From the NCBI GenBank assembly GCA_017646625.1, contig JAGCMF010000002.1, positions 86,751 to 150,750 of the forward strand: a DNA stretch of 64,000 bases, read 5' to 3'. This document shows, in pieces, positions 8,709 to 16,663 of the stretch (position 1 is the first letter of the stretch; every line of letters starts with the position of its first letter). Origin of the DNA: Alistipes sp. GTDB lineage: Bacteria; Bacteroidota; Bacteroidia; Bacteroidales; Rikenellaceae. Under the pieces are notes generated by a model. It did no database searches and was not told where the DNA came from. It was given only the letters and a program-made list of their open reading frames with translations. A program made the translations under genes and the position numbers.

Positions 8709-9161
8709 CTATTCTCTACTCTTTGAATCGATCCAAATTGTCACAGGACCATCGTTTGTTAGCTCTATCTTCATGTCGGCGCCAAAGCTTCCTGTTGCCA
8801 CCTTGTGGCCCAGGGCACCCTCCACCATTGCCACAAACTCCTCATATAGTGGCTTCGATATAGCCTCGGGTGCAGCATTTATCCACGATGGGCGGTTGCC
8901 CCTCTTTGTCATGGCGTGCAGCGTAAACTGGCTAACAATCATTATCTCTCCCTCGATGTCCATCACTGAACGGTTCATTACGCCCACCTCGTCGTCGAAG
9001 ATGCGTAGCTGCACGAGCTTCTTTGTTAGCCATGTGAGGTCCTCGGGAGTCTCGTCATGGCCTATGCCTACGAGCACCACAAGACCCTTGCCTATGTGGC
9101 TATATACCTGGCCACCGATGTGGCAGCGTGCCTCGGTGACACGTTGTATTAGTAGTCGCAT
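8709..9161 (-). CDS. dtd: D-aminoacyl-tRNA deacylase
   Basis: A 150-residue cytoplasmic proofreading enzyme that hydrolyses D-aminoacyl-tRNA (and Gly-tRNA-Ala), keeping D-amino acids out of protein. The start MRLLIQRVTEARC, the SQFTLHAMTKRGNRPSW motif (near residue 79) and the C-terminal NDGPVTIWIDS, which corresponds to the cross-subunit Gly-cisPro motif, are all present. Length is standard. It starts 7 bp after the stop of the upstream pseudouridine synthase gene and is likely cotranscribed with it. Confidence 0.95.
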   Translation of the reverse strand: MRLLIQRVTEARCHIGGQVYSHIGKGLVVLVGIGHDETPEDLTWLTKKLVQLRIFDDEVGVMNRSVMDIEGEIMIVSQFTLHAMTKRGNRPSWINAAPEAISKPLYEEFVAMVEGALGHKVATGSFGADMKIELTNDGPVTIWIDSKSRE

Positions 9162-9167
9162 TGTGAC

Positions 9168-9860
9168 CTACTGCTGTGCCTCCTCAAAGAATGCCCAAAG
9201 GTTATCACTCTTGGGTGTGGGGGCTGTTATAGATATTGGCTTGCCACCTACGGGGTGTCGGAACTCCACGCGACGTGAGTGTAGCGATATGCCACCATCC
9301 TTATTCGAACGCTTTGCACCATACTTGAGGTCGCCCTTTATCGAGCAGCCTATCGCCGATAGCTGTGCACGTATTTGGTGGTGACGACCCGTCTTGAGGT
9401 CTACCTCCACGAGAGTGTAGTTTGTTGATGCTCCGAGTACGCGGTAGTCAAGGAGTGCCTCCTTACCGTCGCCCTTTGGTCGTTGGTGTGCATGCGAACG
9501 ATTTGTCTTGGGGTTGCGCACTATCCAGTGGCGTAGCGATCCCTCCTCCTCTGCTGGGCGGCTCTCTGTTATTGCCCAGTAGCTCTTCTTTATCTGTCCC
9601 GAACGTATCATCTCGTTTAGGCGTGTGAGAGCCTTCGATGTCTTGGCAAATACCACAGCGCCACTCACCGGGCGGTCTATGCGGTGTACCACGCCGAGGT
9701 ATACGGCGCCAGGCTTATGGTCGCGAATCTTTATCATCGCCTTTATCTGATCCTCAATGGCCTCTGTGCCATCAGGATCACTCTGTACAAGGTCGCCCAC
9801 ATGCTTGTTTACCACTATTATGTGGTTGTCCTCATATAGTATGTCGTTGATAGTGAACAT
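9168..9860 (-). CDS. RluA-family RNA pseudouridine synthase without S4 domain
   Basis: A 230-residue protein that isomerises uridine to pseudouridine in rRNA or tRNA. The catalytic motif is VVHRIDRPVSGAVVFAK near residue 55, where the Asp of HRIDRPVSG attacks the base. GRHHQIRAQL and the C-terminal HSRRVEFRHPVGGKPI are also typical. It starts directly with the catalytic domain (LYEDNHIIVVNK), like RluA or TruC rather than RluD, so the exact target cannot be assigned. It lies between cdd and dtd in a minus-strand run. Confidence 0.88.
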   Translation of the reverse strand: MFTINDILYEDNHIIVVNKHVGDLVQSDPDGTEAIEDQIKAMIKIRDHKPGAVYLGVVHRIDRPVSGAVVFAKTSKALTRLNEMIRSGQIKKSYWAITESRPAEEEGSLRHWIVRNPKTNRSHAHQRPKGDGKEALLDYRVLGASTNYTLVEVDLKTGRHHQIRAQLSAIGCSIKGDLKYGAKRSNKDGGISLHSRRVEFRHPVGGKPISITAPTPKSDNLWAFFEEAQQ

Positions 9861-9916
9861 ATAATGGGTATGTCCTATTAAATTGTTAAATGATTACTCT
9901 CTCTCTGTCGTATCGC

Positions 9917-10372
9917 TTATAGCTTAAATGTGAAGGGTAGGAGCTTCTCTGCGCTATCTACCACTGTTGCGCTGTTTGCTCCCGACATTATCACACGTAT
10001 TGGGCTCTTCTGGCGGCGTTCCACGTCTACAATCACCTGGCGGCACTGACCACAGGGGTAGCACTCGCGTTCCGATGGGTTTGATGCTATGGCGAGGGTC
10101 TCTATAGGGTCGTTAGCATAGTTCGCCTCGATGTAGAATAGCAGGGAACGTTCAGCACATAGGCCTGCGGGGAATACCTCACTCTCGAAGTTCGAGGCGT
10201 GGTAGGTGTTGCCGCTGCGTAGTCTCACGGCGGCGCCCACATGGAAGTGCGAGTATGGGGCATTTGCTGTCGCTGTTGCCTCTATAGCCTCATTTACGAG
10301 GGCACGGTCGGGGGCTGACAACTCATCAAAGTTGTCATAGTGCTCGTACGATATGTCCATTATTCGCTTCAT
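9917..10372 (-). CDS. cdd: Cytidine deaminase
   Basis: A 151-residue zinc enzyme that deaminates cytidine and deoxycytidine in pyrimidine salvage. YSHFHVGAAVRL precedes the catalytic CAERSLLF (Cys ligand and Glu proton shuttle), and PCGQCRQ gives the two remaining zinc cysteines. Length matches the tetrameric short-form Cdd, with a slightly extended N-terminus. A TATATTTG element lies upstream on the minus strand (10408-10401). Confidence 0.94.
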   Translation of the reverse strand: MKRIMDISYEHYDNFDELSAPDRALVNEAIEATATANAPYSHFHVGAAVRLRSGNTYHASNFESEVFPAGLCAERSLLFYIEANYANDPIETLAIASNPSERECYPCGQCRQVIVDVERRQKSPIRVIMSGANSATVVDSAEKLLPFTFKL

Positions 10373-10400
10373 TGTCTATGACGATTATGGTTAATTTTGG

Positions 10401-10408
10401 CAAATATA
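10401..10408 (-). promoter_or_regulatory. -7 element of the cdd promoter
   Basis: TATATTTG on the minus strand, about 30 bases upstream of the cdd ATG. No convincing -33 element at 19-20 bp was found. Confidence 0.5.
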
Positions 10409-10560
10409 CAAAAAATAACAACATCATATACCTATATTTAAAATAAAAGCATGTTGTATAGTGCTAAATGCTCGATTTTGTATGTTTATGCTATGTTTTG
10501 TGGTGGTGGCTGTATGGTAAGGTGGCGGCTGGTAAAAGTTAATTACATGGCGATATTATT

Positions 10561-10590
10561 TTGATATTTAAAAATAATTTATTAACTTTG
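10561..10590 (+). promoter_or_regulatory. Promoter of the metY-metX-hom operon
   Basis: TTG (10561-10563), a 19-base spacer and TAACTTTG (10583-10590) give a near-perfect Bacteroidetes promoter. The predicted start near 10597 leaves a leader of about 225 bases before metY, unusually long for this window. Confidence 0.8.
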
Positions 10591-10608
10591 CATAACCTAC
10601 TAACAAAA

Positions 10609-10701
10609 ATGAACGCTGTAAGAGATATAGATTGTTTGTGTGTAGCCGTTGTGATGATGGCTCGCTGTGATATGTATATCTCTATGCGAATGTGCCGTTA
10701 G
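10609..10701 (+). CDS. Candidate Cys/Met-rich leader peptide upstream of metY
   Basis: A 30-codon frame starts 12 bases after the predicted transcription start and ends in TAG at 10699-10701. Four residues are Cys (positions 9, 11, 20, 29) and six are Met (1, 16, 17, 22, 26, 28), so ten of thirty residues are sulfur amino acids. It begins MNAVRDIDCLC and ends SMRMCR. The operon it precedes makes homocysteine, the precursor of Met. This is the logic of amino-acid-sensing leader peptides. No homologue is known to me; expression is inferred. Confidence 0.55.
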   Translation: MNAVRDIDCLCVAVVMMARCDMYISMRMCR

Positions 10702-10737
10702 GCACTACTCTTCACCTCGTGTGGCTACGTGCCGCAC
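10692..10737 (+). promoter_or_regulatory. Competing hairpins in the metY leader
   Basis: GTGCC (10692-10696) pairs with GGCAC (10701-10705) across a four-base loop, overlapping the leader stop codon. GTGTGGC (10719-10725) pairs with GCCGCAC (10731-10737) with one G-U. GGCAC can alternatively pair with GTGCC at 10729-10733, so the structures are mutually exclusive. A C-rich, G-poor stretch (10736-10760) follows and could serve Rho. No U-tract terminator is visible, so any control would be translational or Rho-dependent. I do not recognise a known SAM riboswitch class. Confidence 0.4.
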
Positions 10738-10822
10738 GCACCCAACCCCATTTAAATACCAAGAAGTGCGCCACAGGTGTGTGGATGTGCTATGTGTGAT
10801 TATTAAAAAAAACGATATAACT

Positions 10823-12106
10823 ATGTCTGATAGAAAACTACACTTCGAGACCTTGCAGATTCACGGTGGCTACCATGTAGATGCTTCGCAGGCGCGAGGT
10901 ATCGCCATACACCCAACTGCCGCCTACCACTTCCCATCATGCGAGTATGCCGCAAACCTCTTCACTTTGAGTGAGCCAGGTTACATTTATACACGTCTTC
11001 ATAACCCCACTACAGCATCATACGAGGAACGTATAGCTGCCCTATATGGTGGTGTTGGAGCTCTTGCTACGGCATCGGGTATGTCGGCTATATTGCTTAC
11101 TGTCACTGCCTTGGCGAATGCTGGACAGAATATCGTTGCCTCGCCATACCTCTATGGTGGCACACACAACCAGTTTGTTATATCGTTGCGAAATGTGGGC
11201 ATCGAGTGTCGCTTGGCAAAGAGTGACTCGGCAGAGGATATCGCAGCCTTGATAGATGAGAATACGCGTGCAGTGTTTGCCGAGTCTATGGGTAATCCGA
11301 CATGCCGAGTTGTAGATATTGAGGCTTTGGCGAAGGTGGCGCATCAAAACAATATTCCACTTATCATCGACAATACGTTTGGTGCTGGTGGTTACCTATG
11401 TAACCCCTTTGAGTGGGGTGCTGACATCATCACCGACTCGGCAACAAAGTGGATAAATGGTCATGGCACAGCCATGGGTGGCATCATCGTCGATGGTGGT
11501 ACGTTCGACTGGCGTGCATCGGGTAAGTTCCCACAGATTGATGGCCCTTCGGAGGGTTACCACGGCCTTAACCTGTGTGATAGCTTTGGTAATGCTGCCT
11601 TCATCGTTAAGTGTCGTGTTGATGGCATGCGTGACTTCGGTTGCTGCCCATCGCCCTTCGATGCATACCTCATGCTCATAGGCCTTGAGACCCTATCGTT
11701 GCGTGTAAGACACGAGGTGGAGTCGGCATATAAGCTTGCCGACTACTGCCGTCGTCACCCTAAAGTTAAGAGTGTCAGCTTTGTGGGTCATGAGGATCAC
11801 CCCAGCCATGAGCTTGCCAAGAAGTACTTCCGTCATGGTGCCTCGGCAGTCATGACCATAGAGCTCGCTGGCGACCTTGACTCTACCGTGAAGTTTGTCG
11901 AGAGCCTCAAGCTGTCGGGTAATATGACTATGATTGGTGACTCTATGACTGTTGTTACGCACCCCGCCTCGACAACACATAAGCAGCTCTCTGACGAGGC
12001 GAAGCGTGCTGCGGGCATCACCCCAACGCTGCTACGCATATCTCTCGGCTTGGAGAATGTCGAGGATATCATCGCTGACTATGAGCAGGCGCTAAACAAC
12101 ATATAG
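10823..12106 (+). CDS. metY: O-acetylhomoserine sulfhydrylase (aminocarboxypropyltransferase) MetY
   Basis: A 427-residue PLP enzyme of the Cys/Met metabolism family that makes homocysteine from O-acetylhomoserine and sulfide. The sequence starts MSDRKLHFETLQIHGG and shows the YTRLHNPTTASYEERIAALYGG region and DSATKWINGHGTAMGG, where Lys binds PLP. Upstream in-frame codons extend the frame by 52 residues, but they fall inside the structured leader and do not look like the family, so I chose 10823. It is the first gene of metY-metX-hom; metX begins one base after its stop. Confidence 0.95.
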   Translation: MSDRKLHFETLQIHGGYHVDASQARGIAIHPTAAYHFPSCEYAANLFTLSEPGYIYTRLHNPTTASYEERIAALYGGVGALATASGMSAILLTVTALANAGQNIVASPYLYGGTHNQFVISLRNVGIECRLAKSDSAEDIAALIDENTRAVFAESMGNPTCRVVDIEALAKVAHQNNIPLIIDNTFGAGGYLCNPFEWGADIITDSATKWINGHGTAMGGIIVDGGTFDWRASGKFPQIDGPSEGYHGLNLCDSFGNAAFIVKCRVDGMRDFGCCPSPFDAYLMLIGLETLSLRVRHEVESAYKLADYCRRHPKVKSVSFVGHEDHPSHELAKKYFRHGASAVMTIELAGDLDSTVKFVESLKLSGNMTMIGDSMTVVTHPASTTHKQLSDEAKRAAGITPTLLRISLGLENVEDIIADYEQALNNI

Positions 12107-12107
12107 T

Positions 12108-13124
12108 ATGAGCAGGCTATTTAGATATAGCGCCCCTGTGACTCTTGAGTCGGGTGCTCTCTTGCCCGAGGTGGAGATTGCCTACGACACCTTTGGTGAG
12201 CTCAATGCCCAGAGGGATAATGTCATATGGGTGTGTCATGCTCTCACGGCGAACTCCGATGTGGCAGATTGGTGGCCACATACTGTCGAGGAGGGTAAGT
12301 TCCTTGATCCTGGCAAGTACTTCATCGTGTGTGCCAACTTCCTCGGCTCGCACTATGGCACGACCTCTCCACTATCGATAAACCCCGCTACGGGCAAGAA
12401 GTGGTACTATGACTTTCCGCAGATTACCGTGCGCGATATGGTTATGTGTCATCAGCTCCTTGCCAAGCACCTCGGCATAGAACGTGTCAAGTTACTTATT
12501 GGTAGCTCTATAGGTGGCTTTCAGTGTATGGAGTGGGCAATTATGGAGCCTCACTTTATGCAGCATCTGGCACTCATCGCCACCACGCCCTGCTCCGAGC
12601 CGTGGGCGGCAGCCTTCAATGAGTCGCAGCGCATGGCCATACGCCTCGATAAGACATGGGGCGAGGAGAGTGATGATGCAGGATTGGATGGTATGGCCGT
12701 GGCGCGTTCCATAGCCCTTATAAGCTACCGTGGTGGTGCTGCCTATAACGCCACGCAGCAGGAGACGGAGCCCTGTGAGGCGTCGTTTGTACGTCGTGCA
12801 CATAGCTACCAGCAGTACCAGGGTGAGAAGCTACGCCGTAGGTTCAATGCCATGTCGTACTACCGCCTGTCGGAGGCTGTAGACTCGCATAACATAGCAC
12901 GTGGCAGAGGTGGCATCGCCGAGGCGTTGGGTCGTATTGCTGCGCGCACACTTGTTGTTGCCATCTCGTCAGATATACTCTTTCCTCCCGAGGCACATAT
13001 ACCTCTACGTGAGCATATCGCCGATGTTGAGTACCACCTCATAGAGTCGGAGTTCGGCCACGATGGCTTCCTTGTGGAACACGAAAAACTAAACACTATA
13101 ATACAGAACTTTATAAATGCATAA
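12108..13124 (+). CDS. metX: Homoserine O-acetyltransferase MetX
   Basis: A 338-residue alpha/beta hydrolase-fold enzyme that acetylates homoserine for methionine synthesis. The family signature VCHALTANSDVADWW appears near residue 45. The nucleophile is in LIGSSIGGFQCMEW (near residue 130), and the C-terminus has the acid (SSDILFPPEAH) and catalytic His (EFGHDGFLVE). It is adjacent to metY, which uses its product, so assignment as the acetyl (rather than succinyl) enzyme is supported by context. Seven bases separate it from hom. Confidence 0.95.
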   Translation: MSRLFRYSAPVTLESGALLPEVEIAYDTFGELNAQRDNVIWVCHALTANSDVADWWPHTVEEGKFLDPGKYFIVCANFLGSHYGTTSPLSINPATGKKWYYDFPQITVRDMVMCHQLLAKHLGIERVKLLIGSSIGGFQCMEWAIMEPHFMQHLALIATTPCSEPWAAAFNESQRMAIRLDKTWGEESDDAGLDGMAVARSIALISYRGGAAYNATQQETEPCEASFVRRAHSYQQYQGEKLRRRFNAMSYYRLSEAVDSHNIARGRGGIAEALGRIAARTLVVAISSDILFPPEAHIPLREHIADVEYHLIESEFGHDGFLVEHEKLNTIIQNFINA

Positions 13125-13130
13125 CGATAT

Positions 13131-14312
13131 ATGAAAAATATTAATATTGGACTCTTCGGTTTTGGTAATGTGGGTCATGGTCTCTATGACGTGTTGCAGC
13201 GCATAAACTCATCGCACGTGCACATCAAGCGTATCTGTGTGCGCGACTTGAATAAGGATAGAGGTGTCAAGGCGGAGTTTACCTCAAACCCTGACGATAT
13301 ATTTGAGGATAGGGATATAAACCTTATCGTTGAGGTTATCGACGATGCAGAGGCGGCATATGAGATTGTCAAGCGAGCTCTCAAGAGCCGCATCCCCGTG
13401 GTGTCGGGAAATAAGAAGATGCTCGGCCACCACATCATCGAGCTCATAGACCTCCAGGAGCAGTTTAACACGCCGCTGTTGTACGACGCCTCGGCCTGTG
13501 GCTCTATACCTGTTATTCGTAACCTCGAGGAGTACTACGACAATGACCTGTTGTGCTCGGTTAAGGGCATCCTCAATGGCTCGTCAAACTTTATCCTGTC
13601 GAAGATTTTTAATGAGCATATGTCGTACGAGGCGGCCCTCAAGCTCGCCCAGGACCTCGGCTTTGCCGAGAGTAACCCAACACTCGATATAGATGGCTGG
13701 GACTCGTTGTATAAGCTTATCATCATCACCATGCACGCCTTTGGCGTATATGTAGCCCCCGAGGAGATTCTCACTTATGGTATCTCTACGATGAACGACT
13801 CGGATATACGCTTTGCGTTGGAGAAGGATCGCCGCATAAAGCTCGTTGCACATGTCGAGAAGATTGACGATAGGCTCATCATGTGTGTGTTGCCACAACT
13901 CATATCGCGCAACAAGTATATCTATAGTGTTGAGGATGAGTTTAATGGCGTTGTCATCAAGGGCTTGTTCTACGATAAGCAGTTTATGTTCGGCCGTGGT
14001 GCTGGTGGTCACCCTACAGGCTCTGCGGTGTTGAGTGATATCACGGCGTGTGGCTATAACTACCGCTACGAGTATAAGAAACGTAAGGACTCGGTGCTTC
14101 CTGTCTATACCACCGACCACACCTTCCGCGTATATTTCCGCTATAAGAGTGCCGAGCAGCGTAACCTTCTTAACTTCCTGAAGATTAGGGAGCAGTATTC
14201 GTCTGACGACTACAACTATATCGTTGGCGATGTTACGCTTGCCAACCTTAAGGCGCACCAGGAGCAGCTGCGTGTTGCTGACTGTTTCGTCGCAGCATAC
14301 CCTTTCGACTAA
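13131..14312 (+). CDS. hom: Homoserine dehydrogenase
   Basis: A 393-residue NAD(P)-dependent enzyme reducing aspartate semialdehyde to homoserine. The Rossmann motif GLFGFGNVGHGLYDVL is at residue 8. The catalytic domain shows SGNKKMLGHH, LLYDASACGSIPVIRNLEEYY, ILNGSSNFILSK and GFAESNPTLDIDGWDS. The last 70 residues (HTFRVYFRYKSAEQRNLL onward) could be a divergent ACT-like regulatory region, so feedback control by threonine is possible but not shown. As last gene of the operon it supplies the substrate of MetX. asd, which makes its substrate, is 10 kb downstream. Confidence 0.95.
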   Translation: MKNINIGLFGFGNVGHGLYDVLQRINSSHVHIKRICVRDLNKDRGVKAEFTSNPDDIFEDRDINLIVEVIDDAEAAYEIVKRALKSRIPVVSGNKKMLGHHIIELIDLQEQFNTPLLYDASACGSIPVIRNLEEYYDNDLLCSVKGILNGSSNFILSKIFNEHMSYEAALKLAQDLGFAESNPTLDIDGWDSLYKLIIITMHAFGVYVAPEEILTYGISTMNDSDIRFALEKDRRIKLVAHVEKIDDRLIMCVLPQLISRNKYIYSVEDEFNGVVIKGLFYDKQFMFGRGAGGHPTGSAVLSDITACGYNYRYEYKKRKDSVLPVYTTDHTFRVYFRYKSAEQRNLLNFLKIREQYSSDDYNYIVGDVTLANLKAHQEQLRVADCFVAAYPFD

Positions 14313-14322
14313 CGTGATATGT

Positions 14323-14410
14323 GAGACAGAGGGACAGAGAGACAGAGAGACGGTCGCTTAAGATGTGATTCTTGGCCTCGTTCTGTTTCTCTGTTTCGTT
14401 GTCTCTTTTT
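14323..14410 (+). terminator. Repeat-built hairpin after hom, likely terminator
   Basis: Four 8-base units related to GAGACAGA (14323-14353) face a reverse-complementary arm built on the same period (14381-14405), followed by TTTTT at 14406-14410. The fold would be a long imperfect stem with a 27-base loop. Confidence 0.55.
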
Positions 14411-14537
14411 GCTTTGTATTCTCTTTTTCTTTGTGTGTAGCTCTCCTTTGGGTGCGTGTTTTCTTCCACTCATCTATAAAAAACGTACTTTCGTCTAAAA
14501 ATAGGGCTTTTGTTATCCACGCTTGTATAAAATTTTA

Positions 14538-14545
14538 TACTTTTG
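14538..14545 (+). promoter_or_regulatory. -7 element upstream of the small peptide and lipoprotein genes
   Basis: TACTTTTG fits TAnnTTTG about 57 bases before the ATG at 14602. A TTTG lies at 14509-14512 but the spacing (25) is longer than usual. The rest of 14411-14537 is T-rich and shows no gene. Confidence 0.45.
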
Positions 14546-14601
14546 TACACTTGTTGTATGAAATACAAAACAGAAATATAACAATCTAATACCTATCAAA
14601 G

Positions 14602-14760
14602 ATGAAAGTTACAAAGAATTTCGTGGACATGGCAACATGTCAGTCTCGCTACGAGGCTCCTGCGGTGGAGGTCGTAGAGGTAGCAATCGAACGTGGCTTC
14701 GAGATTAGCTCGGAGGGCGTTGATGGTCCTTCTTATGGTGAGGAGGATATTATCTGGTAA
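14602..14760 (+). CDS. Small 52-residue protein preceding a fimbrillin/SusE-like lipoprotein
   Basis: A 52-codon frame opens MKVTKNFVDMATC, contains RYEAPAVEVVEVAIERGFE, and ends in an acidic Gly/Ser-containing tail finishing GEEDIIW. It has no signal peptide. From memory, short Bacteroidales proteins with a YEAP..EVVEV..E.GF core often precede surface-lipoprotein genes, and their function is unknown to me. The gene lies 33 bases before the lipoprotein start and probably shares its transcript. It is too short to be called by many pipelines. Confidence 0.7.
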   Translation: MKVTKNFVDMATCQSRYEAPAVEVVEVAIERGFEISSEGVDGPSYGEEDIIW

Positions 14761-14793
14761 CCAATGTTTAACCTACAAAAAGAGCAAATGACA

Positions 14794-16335
14794 ATGAAGA
14801 AGATTTGGAATTTGATGCTTGTTGCATTGGTTATGTTGGGTGCAGCAGCATGTACAGAGAAGGATGCAAATGTAGATGCTAACGAGAAGGCAGGTTTCTC
14901 ATTCTACGCAGAGGTAGCTGATGCTACACGTGCCACTATCGAGAAGGATGGTGAGGTATGGAATACAGTATGGGAGGAAGACGATAAGCTCTATGTTACT
15001 GCTGGTGAGACATCTTATGAGTTCCTTTGTGCAGATGTTGAGTCGGGTAAGTTCACTTGCAGTGCTGATGGTGTTGAGTCGCTTGTTGGTCAGTCTGTGA
15101 CTATCACTACTGATGGTAAGCACCACTCACTTCAGGGCAAGAAGGCACTCTACACAACTGCTACAGTTGAGTCATTCGGTCCTGATGCTAATATTAAGCT
15201 TGAGGCACTCACCTCATTCTTCCGTTACACATTCAATGGCGAGGGCGAGGTAAAGCTTACCTTGTCTGCAGCAGCCTTCCGCAATGAGGCTGGTGAGGCT
15301 GTTAATGAGGTTGTTATCTCTGGTAATGGTGAGCAGTTTGTTGCTTTCTGGCCTACTGGCGAGGAGGTAACTTTGACTTACGCTATTGATGGCGTGACTG
15401 CAAAGCAGAAGGCGCATACTTTTGCTGCTGGTATGGTTTATAACCTTGGTACATTCTCAAAAACAACTGATTACGGTATTGTGGGTTCATTCCAAACTCC
15501 AACTACTTGGGATGTAGCAAATCCTGTTAAGATGAGACATGTTGAGGCTGACTGGAACTGGGTTGTTGCGGAGAATGTTGAACTTTATTTGTCTGATGAG
15601 ATTAAGATCGTTAAGGGCAACTCATGGGACGTTAGCTTTGGTGCAAAAGATGCTGTTTTGGTTGCCGAAGAGGGTACAGAGTATACCCTCACAAACAATG
15701 ATGGTAAGAATATTAGACCTACAAAGAATGGTAAGTTCAACATATATTTCAACGAGGTATCGCATGCCTTTAAGTTAGAGTGTGTTGAGGAGTATGTAGA
15801 CCTTAAGGTTACTATTACTATCAATAATAAGGCAAATTGGAGCCCACTTTATATCGTACTTAAGGATGGTAATACTCTTCTTACTGCTGCAGATGGTGAT
15901 CTAGTTACTGATAACAAGTATGTTATTGGTGGAGAGTTTATTGGTAAGTCGCTTACTTGCAAGTTTATCTCTGGAGATAAGGCAACAGAGGAGATGACCA
16001 TTGCTATTAACAAGGATGGTGCATCTATAACTTTGGAGGAGACGATTATTAAGCTTAAGGTTCAGTTGAACACTGCCAATGCAAAGCAGTGGTGGGGTGA
16101 CACTATGAAGATTCACGCTTGGGGTACTGGTACATCATTCGACACAAGTTGGCCAGGTAATACTATGACCAGCGAGGGTAACTATACTTGGAGCATCATC
16201 GTGCCATCAGAGTTGGTGGGTAAGACTATTAACTTCCTTGTACACAATGGTAACGGCTGGCAGTCAAAGGACTCAAAGGTGACAATCTCTGCCGAGGGTA
16301 ATCTAGTTACGGGTTCTTCAATTGGTATCAACTAA
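14794..16335 (+). CDS. Surface lipoprotein with fimbrillin-like N-terminus and SusE/CBM26-like C-terminal modules
   Basis: A 513-residue predicted lipoprotein (MLGAAACTEKDA, Cys20). Residues about 30-230 resemble fimbrillin-family domains (DATRATIEKDGEVWNTVWEE, LEALTSFFRYTF). The rest holds three beta modules. The last (about 415-513) has IHAWGTGTSFDTSWPG, TWSIIVP and INFLVHNGNGWQSKDS, the layout of starch-binding CBM26/SusE modules. The module before it shares the same ending pattern. It likely sits on the cell surface and may bind carbohydrate. No SusC/SusD pair is nearby. I start at MKKIWN; an ATG ten codons earlier (14764) is possible. Confidence 0.75.
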   Translation: MKKIWNLMLVALVMLGAAACTEKDANVDANEKAGFSFYAEVADATRATIEKDGEVWNTVWEEDDKLYVTAGETSYEFLCADVESGKFTCSADGVESLVGQSVTITTDGKHHSLQGKKALYTTATVESFGPDANIKLEALTSFFRYTFNGEGEVKLTLSAAAFRNEAGEAVNEVVISGNGEQFVAFWPTGEEVTLTYAIDGVTAKQKAHTFAAGMVYNLGTFSKTTDYGIVGSFQTPTTWDVANPVKMRHVEADWNWVVAENVELYLSDEIKIVKGNSWDVSFGAKDAVLVAEEGTEYTLTNNDGKNIRPTKNGKFNIYFNEVSHAFKLECVEEYVDLKVTITINNKANWSPLYIVLKDGNTLLTAADGDLVTDNKYVIGGEFIGKSLTCKFISGDKATEEMTIAINKDGASITLEETIIKLKVQLNTANAKQWWGDTMKIHAWGTGTSFDTSWPGNTMTSEGNYTWSIIVPSELVGKTINFLVHNGNGWQSKDSKVTISAEGNLVTGSSIGIN

Positions 16336-16388
16336 TACGATGACTTGGTTATTGTAGATTTTACACCAATTTAAAGTAACATATAACT

Positions 16389-16426
16389 CTCTGCTCGGTG
16401 CTTCGGCATCGGGCAGAGTTTTTTTT
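16389..16426 (+). terminator. Rho-independent terminator of the lipoprotein gene
   Basis: CTCTGCTCGGTGC (16389-16401), a TTCG tetraloop, and GCATCGGGCAGAG (16406-16418), followed by eight T residues. A classic strong terminator. Confidence 0.93.
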
Positions 16427-16603
16427 GTCTTGTGTTGTTGTGATATCAAGAAGATAGATGGCAAATGAGAGGAGGGGAGTGCGTAGCCGAGTATCACAAC
16501 ACCTCTCTCCGCGACATCACTATGTCCCATTGTCCCAAATAAAGATACAAAGAAGACTAAAGGTCTCGAAAGAGTAAAAGTGGGCAAACAGAGCAACTTT
16601 TTC

Positions 16604-16654
16604 TATAGTCTAAAACTATGCGATGGCTTGAGACTATAAAATTTACCCCCCCCC
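16604..16654. repeat. 8-bp inverted repeat and nine-C tract upstream of the ABC exporter promoter
   Basis: TATAGTCT (16604-16611) and AGACTATA (16631-16638) are a perfect inverted repeat spaced by 19 bases. Eight bases later lies an uninterrupted run of nine C (16646-16654), about 10 bases before the -33 element. The remaining interval 16427-16603 shows no gene. Confidence 0.7.
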
Positions 16655-16663
16655 GTGAAATGC

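Noticed and set aside
10667-10822. N-terminal extension of MetY by 52 residues
   Set aside because: The extension overlaps the leader peptide and its hairpins, is Cys/His-rich and unlike the family. The MSDRKLHFET start fits sulfhydrylases.
10597-10822. SAM riboswitch in the metY leader
   Set aside because: I could not find the conserved core of SAM-I or SAM-II; the leader-peptide explanation fits the sequence better.
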